The notes under the pieces: generated by a model
Told to the model about the DNA's origin: nothing
Database searches by the model: none
Seen by the model: the letters and a program-made list of their open reading frames with translations, nothing else
Program-made: the position numbers and the translations under genes
Source: Geobacter sp.
Lineage (GTDB): Bacteria > Desulfobacterota > Desulfuromonadia > Geobacterales > DSM-12255
Direction: 5' to 3'
Length of the DNA: 6,176 nt
Assembly (NCBI GenBank): GCA_012026855.1
Contig: VEOV01000245.1
Span: forward strand, 1-6,176
Shown here: positions 1 to 5,518 of the stretch, one piece after another
How the letters are laid out: the number at the start of each line of letters is the position of its first letter
Numbering within the stretch: position 1 is the stretch's first letter

Positions 1-20
1 CCCCCCGCCCCCCCCCCCCC
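1..20. other. Poly-C edge run, probable sequencing/assembly artefact
   Basis: The first 20 bases are all C except a single G at position 7, and normal mixed sequence begins right after. A near-pure homopolymer exactly at the sequence edge is typical of a contig end. For example, the no-signal poly-G of two-colour sequencing read from the other strand would look like this. It could instead be a real proline-coding tract, but its position at the edge makes that less likely. Confidence 0.6.
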
Positions 21-255
21 GCGGCCTCAGTCCAGAGTAGGCTTCCAGTTATTCCTTGCCGATGAGGGTGGCAAGGTGCTCTGGGACGGCCACTCTTCCG
101 GCATAATCAGGGGCGGCAGCAGGGCGATGTCGCCGGAAACCGTTTCCGGCTTTCTGAGCGATGCCCTGCGGGCCACCTATTTTGAGATGCTTGAAGATGA
201 AAAGTTGACAGGAGTCTGGTCCGGGCGGGTTTCCAATACCTACGTGGTCCGCTAG
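1..255 (+). CDS. C-terminal fragment of an unrecognised protein (5' end off the window)
   Basis: The frame beginning at base 1 is open to a TAG stop at 253-255. From about base 34 it gives a plausible protein end: RVGFQLFLADEGGKVLWDG, then a stretch with SPETVSGFLSDALRATYFEMLEDE, ending in SNTYVVR. The roughly 74 credible residues look soluble, with a beta-strand-like start (VGFQLFLAD..GKVLW) followed by an amphipathic helix. The xGKVLW strand pattern is seen in some periplasmic or lipoprotein-type hypothetical proteins, but this is a loose resemblance and I do not name a family. The codons before about base 22 translate to a proline run from the suspicious poly-C edge and should not be trusted as protein. 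The gene is convergent with the zinc-ribbon gene, with 31 bases between the stops and no visible terminator hairpin with a T-run. A minus-strand reading frame covers the same bases, but its product is low in plausibility. Coding in this frame is likely; function is unknown. Confidence 0.6.
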   Translation, partial: PPAPPPPRPQSRVGFQLFLADEGGKVLWDGHSSGIIRGGSRAMSPETVSGFLSDALRATYFEMLEDEKLTGVWSGRVSNTYVVR

Positions 256-286
256 GACGACCATTTGAAAAGTATCAGCTGAAGAT

Positions 287-688
287 TCAGTCCAGTGCCG
301 CCTCATATCTCTGCAAAGGGCTGCCGGCAATCAGTCGCGGCCGTTTCGTCTTTTCGTCCCAGAGGGTCAGATAACCTTTCCACCCCTTTACCGTCAGCAA
401 TTCTATGACATTATTGACAACCTCAGGTTCCGGGACAGCGTGAAAAGCGTTGTAACCCGAATAGCCGCCAGGCGGGACCAGTCGGTATGCTCCAAAACCA
501 TAGCTCTCGCCCCGTTTGTTGAGGGAGGGGCTGTTGTCGTGCCATGAATATTCCTCAAAGCATGTCCAGCCGCACACCGGGCACATTACCCGGCGTGAAC
601 TGCTGCTGTTCCAGCGCTCTATATCGATTCTTGCGTAATCAAAGCCACACTGTCTGCACTTCTCATGCATCTGGTCCAAGGTAAGCAT
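287..688 (-). CDS. Small zinc-ribbon-like protein of unknown function
   Basis: This gene encodes a 133-residue, probably cytoplasmic protein with no signal peptide or membrane segment. Two CxxC knuckles, C11-x-x-C14 (CRQC) and C36-x-x-C39 (CPVC), are separated by 21 residues. This is the spacing of a zinc ribbon that would bind one structural Zn(II); a further cysteine at 43 could be an alternative ligand. After residue 45 the protein is rich in aromatic residues and glycine (YGFGAYRLVPPGGYSGYNAF), then ends in a probable helix (EPEVVNNVIELL) and a charged tail. I do not recognise a named family. ATG at 688 is the first possible start, because an in-frame TAG lies ten codons upstream. GGAG sits 12 bases before it, which is longer than ideal; Met7 is an alternative start but also lacks a good site. 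The gene starts 33 bases after the stop of the sigma-54 activator, so it is probably co-transcribed with it. A regulatory or nucleic-acid-binding role is possible but unproven. Confidence 0.8.
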   Translation of the reverse strand: MLTLDQMHEKCRQCGFDYARIDIERWNSSSSRRVMCPVCGWTCFEEYSWHDNSPSLNKRGESYGFGAYRLVPPGGYSGYNAFHAVPEPEVVNNVIELLTVKGWKGYLTLWDEKTKRPRLIAGSPLQRYEAALD

Positions 689-721
689 AGTAAGTCTTTT
701 CTCCGGAAATTTTATCTATAG

Positions 722-3517
722 CTAAGCAATCCTGATTGTTTTGTAAAGAAAATTCTTGAACTTGTACAGCTTCAGATTCTCCTCTTTTGAATCGGTTCCG
801 GCGACGCTGATTGCCCCGAGAAACAGGGCAATTTTCGGCATGCTCTTGCCGGCCCGCACTCTTGCTTTTTCGACCACTTTCCTGACCGCTTCCCTTGAGA
901 TGGCATTGGCCGAGTATGGTTCGTAGACGGCATTCCAGAAGTTGCTTCCGGCACTGATCTGCCGCAGGATCTCGTCTGCAACAGTCTCATCCAGGTCTGC
1001 CCTGTGTGGCTGCTGTGCTTCCCAGATGCCGTCCTTGACGGCGGAAAGGATGTCGGCAGCTGTGACCGTTGAGCCCTTTCTGAAAAAGAGCGCCCTGAGC
1101 AGAAGGCTTCTCAGTTCGCGAATGTTGCCTTTGTACTGGTGATTGACCAGGGCGTTGATGGCTTCCTTGGAGAGTGTCGGCGGGGTGTCGCGCGGGTCGT
1201 CAACCCCCCGATAGGTGCGATAGAGTTTTCCTAGAAAGTGGACGGCAAGGTCGGGAATGTCCTCGCGGCGGTCATTCAGGGAGGGGACGGTAACCGACAG
1301 CTCTGAAAGCCTGTGGTACAGGTCTTCCCGGAAATTCCCCCGCCGGATCTCTTCGGCCAGATCCTTGTTGGTGGCCGCTACCAGCAGGACACGGCTGTAG
1401 CGTTGCTGATTGTCCCCCAGTCTTACAAAGCCGCCGTTATCAAGGAACCTGCGCAGCTGCACCTGTGTTTTCGGGTCGGCATCGCCGATTTCGTCGAGAA
1501 AGACGATGCCCCCTCCGGCCTCTTCCAGAATCCCCTTCCTGTCGTTGTAGGCGCCGGTAAAGGCCCCTTTCTTGTGGCCGAAAAGTTCGGAATAGGTCAA
1601 CTCGCCGCTGTAGGCGGCGATGTTGGTCTTCTTCACCGGCAGTTCGCCGGACGGGTTGAGATTGGTGCGATACATACCGTTGAGCTTGTTGTACAGGTTG
1701 TTGAAAAAGAACTCCTTGCCGGAACCGGTCTGCCCCAGGACGAGTATGGATGGCAGGCCGATGGTCGCCTCCTGCAGGACGTTCTTGCTCCAGATGCTGA
1801 TCCGGTTGTAGATCGGAATGGAAACCGTGTTGATAAAATCCACGATCTCTTTTGATTTGCTGCTGTTGCCGATGATGTTGCCCAGTCGGTACGATGAGAT
1901 GCGTGGGTCTTTGTAGGCAACGTCCGAGGCGAGTTTGGTTACTTCGTTCTGCAGGCGCTCGATGCGCTGCAGATCCGACAGATGCCTGGCGGTGAGGCTT
2001 TCGATAATCTGCAGGATTCTTTTGTGCTCCTCGGTAAAATACCCCTGCCGCAGCGAGTTCAGGCAGATTACGGCAATTACCTCGTCGTCGCAAATCACCG
2101 GCACAGCTATTTCGCTCTTGATCTCCTCGTGCATCGGCCGATGAAAACCACCGGCACTCTGCTCATCCGGAATCGAGTTGATGATCTTTGCCTCTTTTGC
2201 CCAGGCCACATAGCCGGTCAGGCTCCGTTCATTGGCCGGCAGCTCCTCTCCGCCGATACGGAAGGGGGGGATATGCTTCTTGAGCCATTCGTTGTGCTTG
2301 GCACCGACAATATTGCCGTTTTCATCTTCCACCTGGAGCCAGCGCCCGTCTTCCTGCTCTGCCACGATTGCTATGCTGCCGGTATCGGCGCCGATCAGTT
2401 CAGTGGCTTTGGAGAGCACCTTGGCCAGGAACGGGTTCACCCGCTCGGAGCGCTCCTGCAGCATGTCCGATATCTCTGCCAGTACCCGGACCTCCAGGTG
2501 TTCCCCCCCTATCTGGGTGATGACACTTTCAACCATCTCGGCGTGGGTCTGTAGCAGGCCGGTTTCGAAGTCGGAAAAGCGGTAGGTCTCACTGGTAAAG
2601 TAGTTCACCAGGCAGATGATCTTTTTGGTCAGCGGCTCATAGCGGGGGACGACATAGAGTGACCTGAGGGACATTTTTTCCGTCAGGGCGCTCTTCTGCA
2701 GGGTCTGTTTGGTGAGGTCCAGAAAGGAGATCGGCGCCAGCAGCCTGTTGTCGGTGATTACCGCCCGGTCGTCAACATATCTGGAGATCAGGGATTTGCC
2801 CTTTTCCAGGCCTATGGCGCCAAGGGAATCATACTCGTTTTTCATCTGTTGATTTTCGGAATGGCTTGCCAGGACTTCCAGTTTGCCGTCGCCGGAGGGG
2901 ATCAGCACTGAAGCAAGGGTGAGCTTGTCGATCAGCCTTACTGCCGAACGGACCATGAAGCCGGCCGCTTCCCGGCGCTTGTACTTGTCAACCTGGCGGG
3001 CCAGCTGCAGCTGCTGATTGTATTTACGCGCCTCGTCAAGCCGTTCGGCGGCATCAGCCAGGAGTTCCTCAATCGCCGCCTGGGTAGTTTCAGTGAGCAG
3101 GTCCTTGCTCTTGACGCTGTCGCAGCAGAGGATGCCCAGGGACTTGCCTTTGCTGATTATGGGGAGAATTGTGGCCGATGCAATGCCGAAGCGGGTCGCA
3201 AACTCCCTGTCAATCTGGTGGATCTGATTGTGGGATTGCATCCGGAGGGTCTGCTGGGCGATAAACGCCTCTGACACCAGCAGTTCCGGGGCAATTATGG
3301 GGAAGGTGATGGAGCTGATCTCGGTGTGCCATCTGCCGCTTGCATAGGCACAGTAGAGCGCGCCCCTGGTAAGGTCTTCCAGATAGATTCTGACACTGTA
3401 CTCAGGGATGGCGGCGGTTATCCCAGCGGCCATGGTGTGCAGGATCTCTTCCAGGTTTTCCTTGCCGAAAGCCTGGATTTTCTGCCTGAGGGTAGGCAGG
3501 GAGGCGTGTATGGTCAT
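722..3517 (-). CDS. Sigma-54-dependent transcriptional activator with three GAF-type sensor modules
   Basis: This 931-residue protein is a cytoplasmic bacterial enhancer-binding protein, an AAA+ ATPase that remodels the RNA polymerase sigma-54 holoenzyme to open promoters. GAF-like modules lie at about 20-160, 185-340 and 345-510, each ending in the usual small-molecule-sensor pattern (for example SEIAVPVICDDEVIAVICLNS). Helical linkers follow at about 145-185 and 505-535. The AAA+ domain spans about 545-815. It has Walker A GQTGSGKE (595-602), the sigma-54-contacting loop GAFTGA intact (651-656, bases 1550-1567), Walker B IVFLDE (671-676), sensor I AATN (714-717), arginine fingers R730 and R736, and sensor II GNIREL (797-802). 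Walker A has Q where most relatives have E (GESGTGKE). There is no receiver domain, so control is probably by ligand binding to GAF or by a partner protein. The C-terminus (about 855-931) is not a Fis-type helix-turn-helix; see findings. The start at 3517 has AGGAG six bases upstream and its own promoter. Ligand and target genes cannot be read from the sequence. Confidence 0.95.
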   Translation of the reverse strand: MTIHASLPTLRQKIQAFGKENLEEILHTMAAGITAAIPEYSVRIYLEDLTRGALYCAYASGRWHTEISSITFPIIAPELLVSEAFIAQQTLRMQSHNQIHQIDREFATRFGIASATILPIISKGKSLGILCCDSVKSKDLLTETTQAAIEELLADAAERLDEARKYNQQLQLARQVDKYKRREAAGFMVRSAVRLIDKLTLASVLIPSGDGKLEVLASHSENQQMKNEYDSLGAIGLEKGKSLISRYVDDRAVITDNRLLAPISFLDLTKQTLQKSALTEKMSLRSLYVVPRYEPLTKKIICLVNYFTSETYRFSDFETGLLQTHAEMVESVITQIGGEHLEVRVLAEISDMLQERSERVNPFLAKVLSKATELIGADTGSIAIVAEQEDGRWLQVEDENGNIVGAKHNEWLKKHIPPFRIGGEELPANERSLTGYVAWAKEAKIINSIPDEQSAGGFHRPMHEEIKSEIAVPVICDDEVIAVICLNSLRQGYFTEEHKRILQIIESLTARHLSDLQRIERLQNEVTKLASDVAYKDPRISSYRLGNIIGNSSKSKEIVDFINTVSIPIYNRISIWSKNVLQEATIGLPSILVLGQTGSGKEFFFNNLYNKLNGMYRTNLNPSGELPVKKTNIAAYSGELTYSELFGHKKGAFTGAYNDRKGILEEAGGGIVFLDEIGDADPKTQVQLRRFLDNGGFVRLGDNQQRYSRVLLVAATNKDLAEEIRRGNFREDLYHRLSELSVTVPSLNDRREDIPDLAVHFLGKLYRTYRGVDDPRDTPPTLSKEAINALVNHQYKGNIRELRSLLLRALFFRKGSTVTAADILSAVKDGIWEAQQPHRADLDETVADEILRQISAGSNFWNAVYEPYSANAISREAVRKVVEKARVRAGKSMPKIALFLGAISVAGTDSKEENLKLYKFKNFLYKTIRIA

Positions 3518-3522
3518 TGGGG

Positions 3523-3552
3523 ACTCCTGAGTAGATTTTGTACTCAGTGAGT
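3523..3552. repeat. Two related short palindromes at the transcription start and ribosome binding site
   Basis: On the minus strand ACTCA-C-TGAGT (3552-3542) and ACTC-AG-GAGT (3532-3523) are both perfect inverted repeats. They share the 5' ACTCA and the 3' GAGT, and start 20 bases apart, about two helical turns. The first covers the last base of the -10 and the predicted start site; the second covers the ribosome binding site. They could be paired operator sites, or the second could form a weak RNA hairpin over AGGAG. Both are short, so chance cannot be excluded. Confidence 0.4.
3524..3528 (-). promoter_or_regulatory. Ribosome binding site of the sigma-54 activator gene
   Basis: On the minus strand AGGAG lies six bases before the ATG at 3517. 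This is a strong, well-spaced Shine-Dalgarno sequence that fixes the start. It is unusual because it falls inside a short perfect inverted repeat (ACTC-AG-GAGT, 3523-3532). Confidence 0.8.
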
Positions 3553-3578
3553 CTAGGTTTACTTTGTCTTGATGTCAA
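3550..3578 (-). promoter_or_regulatory. Probable sigma-70-type promoter of the activator gene
   Basis: On the minus strand a perfect -35 hexamer TTGACA (3573-3578) is followed by a 17-base spacer and TAGACT (3550-3555). The latter matches the -10 consensus at 4 of 6 positions, including the key TA and final T. Transcription would start near 3543, about 26 bases before the ATG. The element lies entirely in the 83-base gap after the stop of the 614-residue gene. The activator and zinc-ribbon genes can therefore probably be expressed independently of the upstream gene. The call is by motif inspection only. Confidence 0.6.
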
Positions 3579-3579
3579 G
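3568..3579. promoter_or_regulatory. Palindrome overlapping the -35 element, candidate operator
   Basis: CTTGA-CA-TCAAG on the minus strand is a perfect 5-base inverted repeat with a 2-base centre. It contains the whole TTGACA -35 hexamer. A dimeric regulator bound here would block or reshape RNA polymerase binding. Part of the symmetry comes from the -35 consensus itself, so operator status is tentative. Confidence 0.35.
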
Positions 3580-3600
3580 GGGGATGAGAGGCGGTGTTGG

Positions 3601-5445
3601 TCAGTTGAGGCCTTTGCGGATCTGGTAGAGCTCTTCAAGGGGGAGATTGTTCAGTTCGAAATACTCCAGCTCAAGCTCTTCAACATAGAAGCGATCAAGT
3701 CCCGAGTTGTCGAGGAAATCCTCGCGCAGGGCGATATCTCTCTCGACAATGATCTGCGGCAGGAGGTTATGCAGGTAGATGGCCTCTTTCTGGATGGTGA
3801 GGATGGTTTCGCTGAAAAGCTCGCCATTGATCTCCCCTTTGATCAGTTTCTTTGCCAGGAGCTCTTCGGTGACTTCCTTTTTCAGGGCGATCTGATCGGC
3901 CTTGGTGCTGAATTTGGAGTAGAAGTTTCTGATTCTTTCCCGGACATGGCTGAGCAGGACGAGGAAAAGCTGCTCTTCCCGGTCGATGGCTTTGAGCTGC
4001 TCCAGCACTTCTTCGGAGCGTATCATGCCCGACTCCAGATCTTCCATCCCCTTGACCAGGGTCATCAACTTGCGTCGGCCATAATTGCCAAGGTATTTGT
4101 TGTCAAGGATGCCGTCAATGAACAGCTCATTGAAAAGGTCCGGCCGCAGTGAGTCGAACTCCTTTTTGTTGCCGAGAATGCTGCGCAGCATGTCATCACT
4201 GAAGCGGATGTTTTCCATGAAGGCCAGCTGGTTGATCACCTGGGAGGTGGTGTCGTACCGGTCCAGGTAGGTGATGATGTAGGAAAATTCTTCCAGCAGC
4301 GAGATGTCGGCGCCGTCGCGGATGTTTTCATCACAGGCTTTGCTGGCATCGAGCAAAATCTCCTCAAAGCTGTGATTGCGATGCTCGGTGGCCCGCTTCT
4401 TGGCGTGGAGCAGCTTGAGCATGTCATCCCGGTCAACCTTGCTTTCAATCTGCCGCTCGCCGAAGAACAGCCCCTCAAGAATCTGCCTGGTTTCGGAGAT
4501 GTAATCGCTCTCTTCCAGTTCGACCAGTTTACGGTCCTTGCGGAGCAGTTCATCAAGGGTATAGAAGAGCGCACCCGGAATCTTGTTCCTGACGGAAAGG
4601 GTCTTGAGTCTTGTCAGTCGGGCGTTTTCCAGGCGGTTGATTTCGCCCCTGATATTGCAGCTGCAGAGGATGTTCCGGTATTCATCGACTATCCGGCGGT
4701 TGTCATGGTGTTTGTACATGACATCGATCCTGATCCGTTCCTGCTGATAGCGATCAATATCATTCTTGGCCGCAATCTCGGTAAGCTGGGCGAACTCATC
4801 GTCAGCAATGCGCTTGTTGCGGAAATAGAGCGACTGGAAGGCGTTGCGGTACTCTTCATGCCGGGTATTGATCAGTTTGAACAGGAAGAGCTGCAGATCA
4901 GGGGCGCCGATATTCCCCATGATGTCATTGATAATGCTGTTGTCATCACCGGTGCCTATGGCAATGGAGCGTTTCAGCGATTTGCCGAGCCGGCGCAGGA
5001 TGAACTCCTGCTGTTCCTTGACTTGGGGGCTGAGTTTGTTCAGGTGGATGAAAAAGAAGTAGTTGGTGACGGCTTTGCCGTCGAAAAAAATCTTGTCAAA
5101 GGTGAGGGAGCCGTCAGTCCGGTCACTGAACCTGAGTGCGCCGGCTTTCTGGTCATAGTGGGTGCCGTACATGACAAGCCGGTTGATGACATCGCCCTTG
5201 GCCATGTCGGTCAGGGGCTGGTCAACCCCGAACATGTACTCGCAGAACGAGCCGCCGTTGCCTCTATGCCTGATGCCGTTCTGCCCGATGATAAATTCGT
5301 TGCTGGCAGAGAAAAAACGGATCTCGGTTTCATTGCTGTGGTCAACATTGAAAAAATAGCGCTTGTGCGCATCAATGCCGGCAGCAACGGCATAATATTC
5401 AACCCGGTTATCAAGTGTTCCGTGAAGACGGATATCTTTGTACAT
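3601..5445 (-). CDS. 614-residue protein of unknown function, linked to the sigma-54 activator
   Basis: This is a large, soluble, highly charged protein with no signal peptide and no convincing membrane segment. Residues 1 to about 135 look beta-rich, with alternating aromatic and charged strands, an FIIGQNGIRHRGNGG loop at 51-65 and a hydrophobic YFFFIHL patch at 129-135. Residues about 140 to 614 look almost wholly alpha-helical and rich in E, K, R and L (for example LLEEFSYIITYLDRY at 383-397 and LEQLKAIDREEQLFLVLL at 481-498), suggesting a helical repeat or coiled scaffold. The very end is acidic (VEELELEYFELNNLPLEEL). I see no Walker, kinase, nuclease, protease or metal-binding motif, and cannot assign a family with confidence. 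ATG at 5445 is the first possible start, because an in-frame TGA lies six bases upstream. No good Shine-Dalgarno precedes it. The gene is followed after 83 bases by the GAF/sigma-54 activator on the same strand, so a role as partner, signal source or modulator of that protein is the natural inference. Coding is certain; function is not. Confidence 0.88.
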   Translation of the reverse strand: MYKDIRLHGTLDNRVEYYAVAAGIDAHKRYFFNVDHSNETEIRFFSASNEFIIGQNGIRHRGNGGSFCEYMFGVDQPLTDMAKGDVINRLVMYGTHYDQKAGALRFSDRTDGSLTFDKIFFDGKAVTNYFFFIHLNKLSPQVKEQQEFILRRLGKSLKRSIAIGTGDDNSIINDIMGNIGAPDLQLFLFKLINTRHEEYRNAFQSLYFRNKRIADDEFAQLTEIAAKNDIDRYQQERIRIDVMYKHHDNRRIVDEYRNILCSCNIRGEINRLENARLTRLKTLSVRNKIPGALFYTLDELLRKDRKLVELEESDYISETRQILEGLFFGERQIESKVDRDDMLKLLHAKKRATEHRNHSFEEILLDASKACDENIRDGADISLLEEFSYIITYLDRYDTTSQVINQLAFMENIRFSDDMLRSILGNKKEFDSLRPDLFNELFIDGILDNKYLGNYGRRKLMTLVKGMEDLESGMIRSEEVLEQLKAIDREEQLFLVLLSHVRERIRNFYSKFSTKADQIALKKEVTEELLAKKLIKGEINGELFSETILTIQKEAIYLHNLLPQIIVERDIALREDFLDNSGLDRFYVEELELEYFELNNLPLEELYQIRKGLN

Positions 5446-5518
5446 AGGTCAGTTCTCAGTCGTAATTATCATTAGATACAGTAATTTCAGATTAACGGCA
5501 ACTGAATATTACACAAGC
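5446..5518 (-). promoter_or_regulatory. AT-rich leader upstream of the 614-residue gene with a weak candidate promoter
   Basis: This 73-base gap is clearly more AT-rich than the genes on either side. On the minus strand TTGCCG (5496-5501) is followed after 17 bases by TATCTA (5473-5478), or after 19 bases by TCTAAT, either of which could be a weak sigma-70-type promoter. The segment AATGATAAT (5465-5473) overlaps the possible -10 and matches the core of the classical 19-base Fur box. The full 19-base alignment (5458-5476) is only 12 of 19, so Fur control is speculative. No clear ribosome binding site precedes the ATG. Confidence 0.35.
5482..5511. repeat. Imperfect inverted repeat in the leader of the 614-residue gene
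   Basis: TAATTTCAG (5482-5490) and CTGAATATTA (5502-5511) form an inverted repeat with an uninterrupted TTCAG/CTGAA core, an 11-base centre and a one-base bulge in the outer arms. It has no trailing T-run and is AT-rich, so it is a poor terminator for the hydrolase gene. It overlaps the candidate -35 and could be a protein-binding site, but the AT-rich context makes chance symmetry likely. Confidence 0.3.

Noticed and set aside
279..290. CTGAA-GA-TTCAG inverted repeat between convergent genes as a terminator
   Set aside because: It has only 5-base arms with a 2-base centre and no T-run on either strand, and overlaps the stop codon of the zinc-ribbon gene. It is too weak to call.
49..330. 93-codon minus-strand frame at the left end
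   Set aside because: It overlaps the more convincing + strand fragment ending at 255 and the end of the zinc-ribbon gene. Its composition is unconvincing.
534..556. Sigma-54 promoter-like TGGCACG on the minus strand in the zinc-ribbon gene
   Set aside because: Only the -24 half matches. The -12 half reads CAGC instead of TTGC, and it is inside a coding region pointing to nothing relevant.
1440..2093. 217-codon minus-strand frame overlapping the activator in another frame
   Set aside because: The product is an Arg/Gln-rich low-complexity sequence typical of a frame-shifted reading of a GC-rich gene.
2294..2316. Sigma-54 promoter-like TGGCAC...TTGC on the + strand
   Set aside because: The distance between the GG and GC elements is 13 bases rather than 10, and it lies inside the activator coding region.
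1313..2554. + strand open frames at 1313-1855 and 1982-2554 antisense to the activator
   Set aside because: They have the same codon register as the activator gene, whose AAA+ and GAF motifs are unmistakable. These are mirror frames.
4372..5475. Long + strand open frame (367 codons) antisense to the 614-residue gene
   Set aside because: It is in exact codon register with the minus-strand gene. Stops there would require TTA, CTA or TCA codons in the real gene, which its codon use seems to avoid. The predicted protein shows no domain, and the minus-strand product looks more natural.
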